The position numbers and the translations under genes were made by a program. From contig AP025689.1 in assembly GCA_023168345.1 (NCBI GenBank), positions 1,672,001-1,736,000 on the forward strand: 64,000 nucleotides of DNA, read 5' to 3'. A model generated the notes under the pieces. The model was not told the origin of the DNA and did no database searches. It was given only the letters and a program-made list of their open reading frames with translations. Positions 53,144-61,462 of this stretch are shown piece by piece (position 1 is the first letter of the stretch; every line of letters begins with the position of its first letter). Origin of the DNA: Lysinibacillus sp. PLM2. GTDB lineage: Bacteria > Bacillota > Bacilli > Bacillales_A > Planococcaceae.

Positions 53144-53753
53144 AGTAGGAAGCATTATTTTAGCAGCAGGTCTGTCAAGAAGAATGAGGAAACCGAAATT
53201 GTTATTAGACTTTCATGGAAAACCAGTTATTTCATACCCCGTGCGATTGGCTACTAAACATCGTTTATATCCAATTATTCTAGTTGTTGGTCAATATATC
53301 CATCAAATGAAAGAGCGACTATCATCCTATGAAAACATCACTTATCTTTATAATCCGCAATGTGAACAAGGGATGTCGACATCCTTAAAACTAGGGTTTC
53401 AGTCGATTGAAGGAGATGTGGATGGAGTTTTAATTTTCTTAGGTGATCAGCCATGTGTAGCAAATGAAGTGATCGAATCGTTAGTAATGGAGTTTAAAGA
53501 AAATAGAGAAGCTGGAATCAAAGTTGTTCGACCTAGATATGCTGGAAAGGAAGGCCATCCTATCTTAGTTCATAAAGACTTATTTCATGAATTCCAATTG
53601 ATTGAAGGGGATGAAGGTGGAAAGAGTATTTTAAAAAAATATAAGGATGTCATTCAATATATTGATTTTTCAATAGATTATTGGGGGCGTGATATTGATA
53701 CAGAGGAGGATTATCAAAATCTATTACATCAAAGGAAGAGACATAAATTATGA
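53136..53753 (+). CDS. mocA: Molybdenum cofactor nucleotidyltransferase (MocA/PucB-like)
   Basis: This enzyme joins CTP (or another nucleotide) to molybdopterin for the xanthine dehydrogenase family. The product is 205 residues. The nucleotide-binding LAAGLSRRMRKPKLLL is at residues 8-23 and the metal motif is FLGDQPCV near residue 103. RPRYAGKEGHPILV follows, as in MocA. ATG 53136 lies 9 bases after GGAAGG and overlaps the xdhC stop. It also overlaps the moaA start. Confidence 0.9.
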   Translation: MVKVGSIILAAGLSRRMRKPKLLLDFHGKPVISYPVRLATKHRLYPIILVVGQYIHQMKERLSSYENITYLYNPQCEQGMSTSLKLGFQSIEGDVDGVLIFLGDQPCVANEVIESLVMEFKENREAGIKVVRPRYAGKEGHPILVHKDLFHEFQLIEGDEGGKSILKKYKDVIQYIDFSIDYWGRDIDTEEDYQNLLHQRKRHKL

Positions 53754-54763
53754 AAATAGTCGATAAGTTGAATCGTTCGCTTCGGGATTTAAGAATATCT
53801 GTCATGGATCGTTGTAATCTTCGCTGCACTTATTGTATGCCAAAGGAGATATTTGGGACAGATTATGCATTCCTTCCAACTGACAAACTATTAACTTTCG
53901 AAGAGATTGAACGAATAGTTTCTATTTTTACAAGTTTAGGTGTTGAAAAGATTCGCTTAACTGGTGGCGAGCCATTACTACGAAAGGAGATACCTTCATT
54001 AATTCAAAGGATTCTAAATATCTCAGGTGTTAAGGACTTATCCTTAACCACAAACGGGATTCATTTAGGGATGCTGGCAAAAGAGCTAAAGGAATCGGGT
54101 TTAAAAAGAATCAATATAAGCCTAGATAGCTTAAATCCAATTATATATGGAAAAATGAATGGAAAAAACTTTCCCGTATCACGTGTTTTACATTCGATTG
54201 AAGAAGCCGCTTCGGTTGGTTTAAAAATAAAGATTAATATGGTCATTCAAAATGGTATCAATGATCTGGAAATAATACCGATGGCAAAATATTGTTTTGA
54301 AAAAGGATATACATTGCGTTTTATTGAATTTATGGACGTTGGAAATACGAACGGATGGAAATTCGATCAAGTGTATCCGAATAAAAAAATATTAGAGACA
54401 TTAAATCAAATGATGCCTCTTGAACCGATAGAACCGGATTACCGAGGTGAGGTAGCAGAACGTTACCGTTATAAAGGAACAAATCAAGAGGTTGGGTTTA
54501 TTTCATCTGTTACTCATGCATTTTGTTCGGATTGTAACCGTGCAAGAATATCGGCTGATGGAAAATTGTTTACATGTTTATTTGCCTCAAATGGCTTTGA
54601 CATTCAGTCTCTTTTAAGAAACGAAAATTTAGAAGATGAGGATATTAAAAGTGAATTGTACAACATTTGGAACAATCGAACTGATCGCTATTCAGAAATT
54701 CGAAATGAAGTTAGTAAACTCTCAAATAAGAAAAAAATCGAAATGTCATATATTGGGGGATAA
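53750..54763 (+). CDS. moaA: GTP 3',8-cyclase MoaA
   Basis: This is the radical SAM enzyme for the first step of molybdopterin synthesis. The product is 337 residues. The N-terminal [4Fe-4S] motif CNLRCTYC lies near residue 22 and the SAM motif is LTGGEPLLRK. The C-terminal second cluster is in CSDCNRARISADGKLFTCLF, and the protein ends with the essential Gly-Gly. The start overlaps the mocA stop as ATGA, so the genes are coupled. Confidence 0.96.
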   Translation: MKIVDKLNRSLRDLRISVMDRCNLRCTYCMPKEIFGTDYAFLPTDKLLTFEEIERIVSIFTSLGVEKIRLTGGEPLLRKEIPSLIQRILNISGVKDLSLTTNGIHLGMLAKELKESGLKRINISLDSLNPIIYGKMNGKNFPVSRVLHSIEEAASVGLKIKINMVIQNGINDLEIIPMAKYCFEKGYTLRFIEFMDVGNTNGWKFDQVYPNKKILETLNQMMPLEPIEPDYRGEVAERYRYKGTNQEVGFISSVTHAFCSDCNRARISADGKLFTCLFASNGFDIQSLLRNENLEDEDIKSELYNIWNNRTDRYSEIRNEVSKLSNKKKIEMSYIGG

Positions 54764-54780
54764 CGTTTGGAGCTGATTGA

Positions 54781-55563
54781 ATGAAGATGTTAAAAATCTT
54801 ACTCTTTATGTTGATAGTATCTTTTGTTCAAAGCGGATGTTCAGCTTCGACTACTGATGCCGATTCAGATAAAAAAGTAATACTTGTTTCAGCTGCATCA
54901 AGCTTGAAGGAAGTATTAGAAGAAATGGTAGTGGAATTTCAAACGCAGCATAAAGGAATTGAAGTAAAATTTAATTTTGCTGCTTCTGGCACTTTAAAAC
55001 AACAAATAGAACAAGGTGCACCAGTAGATATATTTATTTCAGCTTCCGTTGATAAATTTGAGGAATTAAAGGATCAATCATATATTGAAGACGAAATACA
55101 GTTAGTTTCAAATGAATTAGTATTAATCACTTCTACAAATAATCAAAATTTAAATCAATTACTAGACATACGAAAAATGAAGGGTAATGAATTTGAGAAG
55201 ATTTCTATTGGGACACCATCTATTGTTCCGGCTGGTGACTATGCAAAGCAGGCTTTAATGAATTTAGGGATATTTGATGATATTCAAGATAAAATCGTTT
55301 ATGCAAAAGATGTAAGACAGGTTCTTACTTATGTGGAGACGGAAAATGTTCAAGCGGGTTTTGTTTATAAAACAGATGCTATAACATCCAATAAAGTGAA
55401 AGTAATTGGGAATGTTGGACCTGAATATCATGATCCTATTAACTATCCAGCGGGAATTCTAAGAAATTCAAAATATCCAGAGGAATCAAAACTTTTTTTA
55501 GAATATTTAAATAGCGAAGCTGTAAATTCGATTTGGATGAAGAACGGTTTTTCTAAGAATTGA
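54781..55563 (+). CDS. modA: Molybdate-binding lipoprotein ModA
   Basis: This lipoprotein captures molybdate for the ModABC transporter. The product is 260 residues with lipobox QSGC. Oxyanion ligands are suggested by SAASSLKEVL, FAASGTLKQQIEQGAPVDIFISA and the conserved GTPSIVPAGDYAKQAL and YPAGI segments. modB follows by 10 bases. No modC ATPase gene is present in the cluster. Confidence 0.95.
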   Translation: MKMLKILLFMLIVSFVQSGCSASTTDADSDKKVILVSAASSLKEVLEEMVVEFQTQHKGIEVKFNFAASGTLKQQIEQGAPVDIFISASVDKFEELKDQSYIEDEIQLVSNELVLITSTNNQNLNQLLDIRKMKGNEFEKISIGTPSIVPAGDYAKQALMNLGIFDDIQDKIVYAKDVRQVLTYVETENVQAGFVYKTDAITSNKVKVIGNVGPEYHDPINYPAGILRNSKYPEESKLFLEYLNSEAVNSIWMKNGFSKN

Positions 55564-55573
55564 GGATTTTATC

Positions 55574-56230
55574 ATGCTAGAGATCTTTTTTGAACCGATT
55601 AAACTTTCAATGACCATTACGTCAGTAGCTGGATGCATCGTCATTATAGCAGGAACTCTACTAGGCTATCTATTTGCGAAAAAAAACTTTCGAGGGAAAA
55701 TTCTATTCGAAACCATCTTCATGCTTCCGCTTGTTTTACCTCCTTCTGTAATAGGCTTTTTATTAATCGTAATTTTTGGAAACCAAAGCGTTATCGGTTT
55801 GTTTTTTAAGAATTTATTTGGTCAATCGATTATTTTCACCTGGTATGCTGCTGTAATTGCAGCAATTATCGTTGCTTTCCCGTTAATGTTTCAAACTGCA
55901 AAAGCTGGTTTTAAAGGAGTGAGTACAAAATTTGAAGAGGCTGCAAAGGATTTAGGAGCTTCTAAATATCAGGTGTTTATGCGTGTTTGCATACCATTAG
56001 CAAGGCGTTCATTAATTGCGGGGGGTATTTTAAGTAGTGCAAGAGCTTTAGGAGAATTTGGCGCAACCTTGATGTTTGCTGGAAATATCCCTGGAGTAAC
56101 TCAAACGGTACCGACGGCAATATATATGGCGATTGATAGTGGGAATATGATTTTAGCTTGGGCATGGGTCATTTCCATTATGCTTTTATCCTTTTTCTTA
56201 CTTTTATTTGTTCGATCTAAAGAAAATTAG
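55574..56230 (+). CDS. modB: Molybdate ABC transporter permease ModB
   Basis: The product is 218 residues with five membrane helices. It has the ABC permease EAA loop (FEEAAKDLGASKYQVFMRVCIPLARRSL) and the ModB-type ARALGEFGATLMFAGNIPGVTQT segment. It forms the channel for ModA-delivered molybdate. The ATPase ModC is missing nearby, so an ATPase encoded elsewhere must serve it or the transporter is incomplete. Confidence 0.94.
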   Translation: MLEIFFEPIKLSMTITSVAGCIVIIAGTLLGYLFAKKNFRGKILFETIFMLPLVLPPSVIGFLLIVIFGNQSVIGLFFKNLFGQSIIFTWYAAVIAAIIVAFPLMFQTAKAGFKGVSTKFEEAAKDLGASKYQVFMRVCIPLARRSLIAGGILSSARALGEFGATLMFAGNIPGVTQTVPTAIYMAIDSGNMILAWAWVISIMLLSFFLLLFVRSKEN

Positions 56231-56242
56231 TGAGGTAATTTT

Positions 56243-57259
56243 ATGGACAGTAGGTATTCACGCCAAAAAATGTTTTACGGTATTGGAATCGAAGGGCAGC
56301 AGAACATTTGTCAAAAACATGTATTAATTGTTGGGGTGGGTGCATTAGGTAGCTCCAGTGCGGAAATGCTTGTACGTTCAGGTGTTGGAAAACTAACGCT
56401 TATTGATCGTGATTATGTTGAATGGAGTAATTTACAAAGACAGCAATTATATAGTGAAAAAGATGTGATAATTCAATTACCTAAAGTGATTGCAGCGAAA
56501 AAAAGGTTAAATGAAATTAATCATGAAGTGGAAATAGACACTTATGTATTTGAAGCGACGCTTGAAAAATTAGAGCCGCTCATTAAGGATGTAGATGTTA
56601 TTGTTGATGGAACTGATAATTTTGATATTCGCTTTTTGTTGAACGATATATCGCAGAAATATAAAATACCCTATATTTTTGGTGCGTGTGTTGGAAGCTA
56701 TGGTTCCACTTTTACAATCATTCCTGACCAAACCGCTTGCTTACATTGTATTTTAGAAAAAATACCATTAACAGGAGCTACATGTGATTTAGTTGGTGTC
56801 ATAAGTCCGATTGTTCATATGATCGCATCTTATCAAGTTACGGAATGTTTAAAACTATTGGTGGGAGATTCAGAAGCATTACGATCAACATATTTAGCGA
56901 TCGACTTATGGAAAAATCAGTTTATCTCGATAAATTTGAAAAATGCTAAAAATAATAACTGTTTGTCCTGTGGTGTAGCACCGACTTATCCTTTTCTTCA
57001 ATATGAAGTTAATATGAAAACAACTATTCTTTGCGGAAGAGACACTGTTCAAATAAGACCATCCCAGCATCACGACTTAAATTTTGATTTGATAGAAAAA
57101 GAATTAAAGAAACGTGGGTCAGTAGAAAGAAACCCTTTTTTAATCACATGCGACATTAAGCCATATCGGTTGGTACTATTCCAGGATGGCAGAGCCCTAA
57201 TCCATGGTACGAATGATGTCCAACAAGCTAAAGCCTTATATTATAGTTTACTAGGATAA
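56243..57259 (+). CDS. moeB: Molybdopterin synthase sulfur-carrier adenylyltransferase (MoeB/ThiF type)
   Basis: This enzyme adenylates the C-terminal glycine of MoaD. The product is 338 residues. The ATP site is GVGALGSSSAEMLVRSGV near residue 32, with R-x-x-L/Q in NLQRQQLY, and DGTDNFDIRFLLND. Zinc cysteines are in CLHC and, later, CLSCG. A C-terminal extension of about 90 residues follows the core. It lies between modB and moeA in the Moco operon. Confidence 0.92.
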   Translation: MDSRYSRQKMFYGIGIEGQQNICQKHVLIVGVGALGSSSAEMLVRSGVGKLTLIDRDYVEWSNLQRQQLYSEKDVIIQLPKVIAAKKRLNEINHEVEIDTYVFEATLEKLEPLIKDVDVIVDGTDNFDIRFLLNDISQKYKIPYIFGACVGSYGSTFTIIPDQTACLHCILEKIPLTGATCDLVGVISPIVHMIASYQVTECLKLLVGDSEALRSTYLAIDLWKNQFISINLKNAKNNNCLSCGVAPTYPFLQYEVNMKTTILCGRDTVQIRPSQHHDLNFDLIEKELKKRGSVERNPFLITCDIKPYRLVLFQDGRALIHGTNDVQQAKALYYSLLG

Positions 57260-57270
57260 GAGGTGTTGAT

Positions 57271-58551
57271 ATGTTACAGGAAAGAACTGCAATACCAATT
57301 TATGAAGCTATTACAAAGGTGTTGGACACTTATGTTCAATTACCTTCTGAAAAAATAACATTACAACAATCGACAGGTCGTTCTTTAGCTTTTGATTTAA
57401 TTGCCAATCAAGACGTACCGGCATTTAATCGATCTTTATACGACGGATATGCAATAAAAGCCGAAAATACGAACAACGCAGCTCCGGAAAATCCTGTCAT
57501 TTTGGAAGTTGTAGGTGAAATTGGGGCAGGCCAATTGTTTACCGAAAAAGTCGGAAATTATCAAGCCGTTAGAATTATGACAGGCGCTCAGGTTCCAAGT
57601 GATTGTAACGCTGTTGTTATGCTTGAGCATGTAAAAGACATGTCTACAGAAATGAAAACAATCACGATAGACCGTACAATTCCGATTGGTGATCGAGTAT
57701 TTCATAAAGGACAAGAAATACGAGAAGGTGCAATTTTAGTTAAAAGAGGCGAAATGATAACACCTGGGATTATTGGACTTCTTGCAACGTTTGGCTACGG
57801 TGAAATCGAAGTGATAAAAAAGCCGAAAATTGGTATTCTCGCCACGGGGAACGAGCTATTGGATGTACATGACCCTCTCTCGCCAGGAAAGATAAGAAAT
57901 AGTAATGCTTATATGCTATTTTCCCAAGTGATTGGAGCAGGAGGAGAAGCAATATATTTAGGAAAGCTCGAGGATAATATCGAGCAAAGCATTCAAGCGA
58001 TTAAAAATGTTTTGCCTGAATTAGATGCGCTAATTACAACCGGAGGGGTGTCGGTAGGTGATTTTGATTATTTACCCGAAATTTATAAACAATTAGGGGC
58101 AACGGTATTATTTAATAAAATAAACATGCGACCAGGTAGTGTTACAACAGTTGCAAAATTAGGAAGTAAAATGCTATTTGGATTATCGGGAAATCCTTCG
58201 GCAAGCTTTATAGGCTTTGAACTTTTTGTTCGACCAACGATACGGCGCTTCTTAGGAAATTCAAATCTACATTTACTTTCATGTAAAGGAATTTTGATGG
58301 ATGATGAATTAAGGTCCACCGATTTTACACAGCTTATTAGAGCGAAATATTTTTTGAGGGATACAAATTTATTTGTCACATCCAATGGGCTAAATATGTC
58401 CAGCTCCATTTCATCAATTGCAGGAGCCGAAGCACTAATGATACTAGACCCAGAAAAACGCACATATAGAAAAGGCGACGAAGTTCAAATTCTACTATTA
58501 TCTGAAAATAAGGGACAACAGGAATCTGTGTTCAGTCAAATAAAACTTTAG
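57271..58551 (+). CDS. moeA: Molybdopterin molybdenumtransferase MoeA
   Basis: MoeA inserts molybdate into adenylated molybdopterin. The product is 426 residues. Seen are the DVPAFNRSLYDGYAIKA segment, MTGAQVPSDCNAVVM, ATGNELLD, and the MoCF-like TTGGVSVGDFDY and FGLSGNPSASF motifs. AAGAGGTG precedes ATG. Spacing to neighbours is about 10 bases on each side, consistent with one operon. Confidence 0.95.
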   Translation: MLQERTAIPIYEAITKVLDTYVQLPSEKITLQQSTGRSLAFDLIANQDVPAFNRSLYDGYAIKAENTNNAAPENPVILEVVGEIGAGQLFTEKVGNYQAVRIMTGAQVPSDCNAVVMLEHVKDMSTEMKTITIDRTIPIGDRVFHKGQEIREGAILVKRGEMITPGIIGLLATFGYGEIEVIKKPKIGILATGNELLDVHDPLSPGKIRNSNAYMLFSQVIGAGGEAIYLGKLEDNIEQSIQAIKNVLPELDALITTGGVSVGDFDYLPEIYKQLGATVLFNKINMRPGSVTTVAKLGSKMLFGLSGNPSASFIGFELFVRPTIRRFLGNSNLHLLSCKGILMDDELRSTDFTQLIRAKYFLRDTNLFVTSNGLNMSSSISSIAGAEALMILDPEKRTYRKGDEVQILLLSENKGQQESVFSQIKL

Positions 58552-58561
58552 GAGTGACTTC

Positions 58562-59008
58562 ATGCCAAATCAATTATATCAGGTTATAGAAAAACCGATT
58601 CAAACAGATGAGGTTATACGGAAAGTAGAATCTCGAAATGCTGGCGCCATAACAGTTTTTATCGGCACCGTTCGAGAAATGACCAATGGAAAAAAAACAT
58701 TATATTTAGAATATCAAGCCTATAAAACGATGGCTGAAAAAAAATTAAACGAAATTGGAAATGAAATAGAATACAAGTGGCCGAATACAAAGGTCGCTAT
58801 CACCCATCGAATTGGACGATTAGAAATATCGGACATTGCAGTAGTAATCGCCATTTCATCACCACATCGTAATGTTGCTTATGAGGCAAATCGATATGCA
58901 ATTGAAAGGCTTAAAGAAATGGTTCCTATATGGAAAAAAGAAGTTTGGGAGGATGGGGAGATGTGGATGGGTGACCAACTGGGGAAAACACGTTTAAATA
59001 AAGGTTAA
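58562..59008 (+). CDS. moaE: Molybdopterin synthase catalytic subunit MoaE
   Basis: The large subunit of molybdopterin synthase. The product is 148 residues. Conserved segments are AGAITVFIGTVREMT, LEYQAYKTMAEKKL, HRIGRLEISDIAVVIAISSPHR and the catalytic region PIWKKEVWEDGEMWMG with active-site Lys. It pairs with MoaD encoded directly after it. Confidence 0.95.
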   Translation: MPNQLYQVIEKPIQTDEVIRKVESRNAGAITVFIGTVREMTNGKKTLYLEYQAYKTMAEKKLNEIGNEIEYKWPNTKVAITHRIGRLEISDIAVVIAISSPHRNVAYEANRYAIERLKEMVPIWKKEVWEDGEMWMGDQLGKTRLNKG

Positions 59009-59021
59009 AGAAGGTGTTTTT

Positions 59022-59255
59022 ATGATTAAATTACTATTTTTTGCCCAGCTTCAAGAGCAAATGGGTCAACATTCCTTTGAAATTGAAGGTGCCAATTATA
59101 CAGTTCAACGATTAAAGGAATTCTTACTTAAAGAATATCCAATGATTAATTTGCAACATTCGATGGTTGCAATAAACGAACAATTTTCTTCGGATAATGA
59201 TCTAGTTCAAGATGGAGACATTGTAGCCTTTCTTCCGCCGGTTAGTGGGGGATAA
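59022..59255 (+). CDS. moaD: Molybdopterin synthase sulfur carrier subunit MoaD
   Basis: The product is 77 residues with a ubiquitin-like fold. It ends in the GG tail (FLPPVSGG), which MoeB activates and which carries the thiocarboxylate. AAGGTG precedes ATG. It follows moaE by 13 bases. Confidence 0.93.
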   Translation: MIKLLFFAQLQEQMGQHSFEIEGANYTVQRLKEFLLKEYPMINLQHSMVAINEQFSSDNDLVQDGDIVAFLPPVSGG

Positions 59256-59290
59256 TAATATTATGTTAATTAAAGATGCGAGGGAATTTA

Positions 59291-59791
59291 ATGAATTTTC
59301 ACCATATGAGTGATATGGAAAAAATTAATATGATGGTACTAACAATTAGCGATACTCGGGATAAGAAAACAGATAAAAGTGGTCAACTAATAATTGATCT
59401 ACTAAAAAATACAAACCATCGATTAGCTATGTACCAAATTGTACGCGATGATAAAGAAGTGATTCAAAATGCGATAATAGAGGGTTGTGAAGATTCTAAA
59501 ATTGATGTCATTATTACGAATGGAGGAACTGGTCTTTCCAAAAGAGATGTTACCTATGAAACATTAAATGAAATTTTCGAAAAGCCAATACCAGGCTATG
59601 GAGAATTGTTTCGCCTTTTAAGTTATGAGGAAATAGGATCAGCAGCAATGTTATCAAGAGCTTGTGCTGGAATTGCTAACAATACGATTATCTTTTCTAC
59701 ACCTGGTTCTACGAATGCAGTAAAACTTGCAATGGAAAAACTGATATTACCCGAGATTCAGCATATTGTTTCAGAAATACGAAAGGATTGA
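59291..59791 (+). CDS. moaB: Molybdopterin adenylyltransferase-type protein MoaB
   Basis: The product is 166 residues of the MoCF_biosynth fold. It carries LTISDTRDKKTDKSGQ and the substrate motif ITNGGTGLSKRDVTYE, plus FSTPGSTNAVKLAM. It would adenylate molybdopterin before MoeA acts. I start it at ATG 59291, 6 bases after GAGGG; ATG 59276 lacks a ribosome site. Its 3' end forms the hairpin shared with moaC. Confidence 0.92.
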   Translation: MNFHHMSDMEKINMMVLTISDTRDKKTDKSGQLIIDLLKNTNHRLAMYQIVRDDKEVIQNAIIEGCEDSKIDVIITNGGTGLSKRDVTYETLNEIFEKPIPGYGELFRLLSYEEIGSAAMLSRACAGIANNTIIFSTPGSTNAVKLAMEKLILPEIQHIVSEIRKD

Positions 59792-59817
59792 AAACATTTA
59801 TTCAATCCCTTTCGTAT
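59777..59817. terminator. Convergent hairpin at the moaB and moaC ends
   Basis: ATACGAAAGGATTGAA pairs with TTCAATCCCTTTCGTAT with one bulged C. It overlaps the last codons of both genes and probably ends both transcripts. Confidence 0.65.
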
Positions 59818-60284
59818 GTCCCGCTTTTCCCACCAGTTTTATTCATTAACATGGTAGGACCAATCACCATGTTTTTATCTACTGCTTTACACATATCATA
59901 AATTGTGAGTGCTGTAACTGATACAGCTGTTAATGCCTCCATCTCTACGCCAGTAGAACCTTTTGTTTTTACTTCTCCCTCAATACATAGCTCATATTGA
60001 TCTTCAACTATTTTCCATTGAAATGTTATATTCACACTTGTTAAAGAAATAGGATGACACATTGGAATCAGGTTTGATGTTTGCTTTGCGGCCATAATAC
60101 CAGATACCTGTGCTACTGATAGTACTTCTCCTTTTTTATTTGTCCCACCTATAATTTCGTGATAAATATCTTCAGATACAAAAATGGACGATTTTGCGAC
60201 TGCCGTGCGAATTGTATCATTCTTTTCGGAAATATCGACCATTTTTGCTCTTCCTTGGCTATTAAAATGTGTAAGTTTTGTCAT
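59802..60284 (-). CDS. moaC: Cyclic pyranopterin monophosphate synthase MoaC
   Basis: MoaC converts the MoaA product to cyclic pyranopterin monophosphate. The product is 160 residues. It shows [18 protein letters not shown], the active-site [13 protein letters not shown] segment, and [32 protein letters not shown] precedes ATG. It is on the opposite strand to the rest of the cluster, convergent with moaB and divergent from the xdh subunit genes. Confidence 0.96.
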   Translation of the reverse strand: MTKLTHFNSQGRAKMVDISEKNDTIRTAVAKSSIFVSEDIYHEIIGGTNKKGEVLSVAQVSGIMAAKQTSNLIPMCHPISLTSVNITFQWKIVEDQYELCIEGEVKTKGSTGVEMEALTAVSVTALTIYDMCKAVDKNMVIGPTMLMNKTGGKSGTYERD

Positions 60285-60440
60285 TTGAAACCCTCCAATT
60301 AATTAGTTAATCCACAAAATATAATGTTATATTTAATAACTCAAACACGTAATATAATGGTTATCTTTGGTTATTTTAACTAAAAAATAACGATCAAATT
60401 TCCATATTTGTTGGTGACAAGTAAAAAACCCATTGCTATC

Positions 60441-60459
60441 ATGTTATATAATATAACAT
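60441..60459. promoter_or_regulatory. Palindromic operator candidate between moaC and the xdh subunit genes
   Basis: ATGTTATA-TAA-TATAACAT is a perfect 19-base inverted repeat 89 bases before the FAD-subunit start. A second ATGTTATA half site lies at 60324-60331, near the moaC promoter. A dimeric repressor or activator for both directions is plausible. The regulator is not in the window. Confidence 0.5.
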
Positions 60460-60547
60460 AATGAGAATGTAAATTCATTATTAACTTAATGTGCGTAACA
60501 TCATTTTATTATAGATGAATTTAACAATTGAATAAGGGGGAAGCAAG

Positions 60548-61462
60548 ATGTCTATTCAACCGAATGTATCTAATTTCAAACCTCCAGTAATCTGGATGCC
60601 CGAAAGTATTGAAAAGGCAATTGAGCTAAAACATCAATTTGGCTCGATGGCTAGCTTTGTATCAGGTGCTACACTACTTCAACTTCAATGGCAAAATGGC
60701 CTTACACTCCCACAACATTTGCTCAGTCTTGAAAATATTCCAACGTTAAAAGAAATGAAAATCGATTTAGTAAATAAACATGTCTCCATTGGTTCAATGG
60801 TGACGCTAGCGCAATGTAGATTTGAACCATTGTTTAAAAAAACGCTCCCTATTCTAAATGAAGCTGTTAAAGCTATTGCAGCTCCTGCAGTACGAAATAG
60901 AGCAACTATAGGCGGAAACATTATGGGGGGAGTGGGTGATTTAATCCCTCTTCTAATTACTCTAAATGCAAGATTAGTCATAAGTGAGGATCAAGCTATA
61001 AAAACAATCGAACTATTCGAATGGGTTCAAAGGAATGAGGAATTTAATCAACCATTACTTCTAAAAATTTTAATTCCTTATGAGGAAATGGATGGGGTAT
61101 CTTCTATATTTTATAAAAAAGTTGGTCGAAGAGAATCATTTACTGCTGCAATCATAACAGTTTCGGGAAGAATAAAGTGGAATAAAAATGGAAAAATATG
61201 CGAATTAAATTTAGCTATCGGTGGTGGAGATAATAAGCCTGCATTGCTGCAAAAGACAACAGGAGAACTAATCGGAAAATCAATGGAAGAGATTGATTGG
61301 AAAAAAGTATACGCATCCGTTTTAAGTGAGATTGTCCCTGCAGAAGATGTATTTGTTTCAGGTAAGTACCGAAAAAAAGCTGCAGCAAACATTATTATAG
61401 CGGAGCTTCAAAATAGTGTGAGGATATATGGCACTAGGGAGGAGCAAGTATATGAAATATAG
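60548..61462 (+). CDS. Xanthine dehydrogenase-type FAD-binding subunit (PucC/XdhB-like)
   Basis: This subunit passes electrons from the iron-sulfur clusters to FAD and NAD. The product is 304 residues. The FAD domain has SGATLLQLQWQNG and the signature AAPAVRNRATIGGNIMGGVGDLIPLL near residue 118. A CO_deh_flav C-terminal domain follows (KVGRRESFTAAIITVSGRI, AIGGGDNKP). The Mo subunit gene overlaps by 11 bases. Order FAD-Mo-FeS equals pucC-pucD-pucE of B. subtilis. Confidence 0.92.
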   Translation: MSIQPNVSNFKPPVIWMPESIEKAIELKHQFGSMASFVSGATLLQLQWQNGLTLPQHLLSLENIPTLKEMKIDLVNKHVSIGSMVTLAQCRFEPLFKKTLPILNEAVKAIAAPAVRNRATIGGNIMGGVGDLIPLLITLNARLVISEDQAIKTIELFEWVQRNEEFNQPLLLKILIPYEEMDGVSSIFYKKVGRRESFTAAIITVSGRIKWNKNGKICELNLAIGGGDNKPALLQKTTGELIGKSMEEIDWKKVYASVLSEIVPAEDVFVSGKYRKKAAANIIIAELQNSVRIYGTREEQVYEI

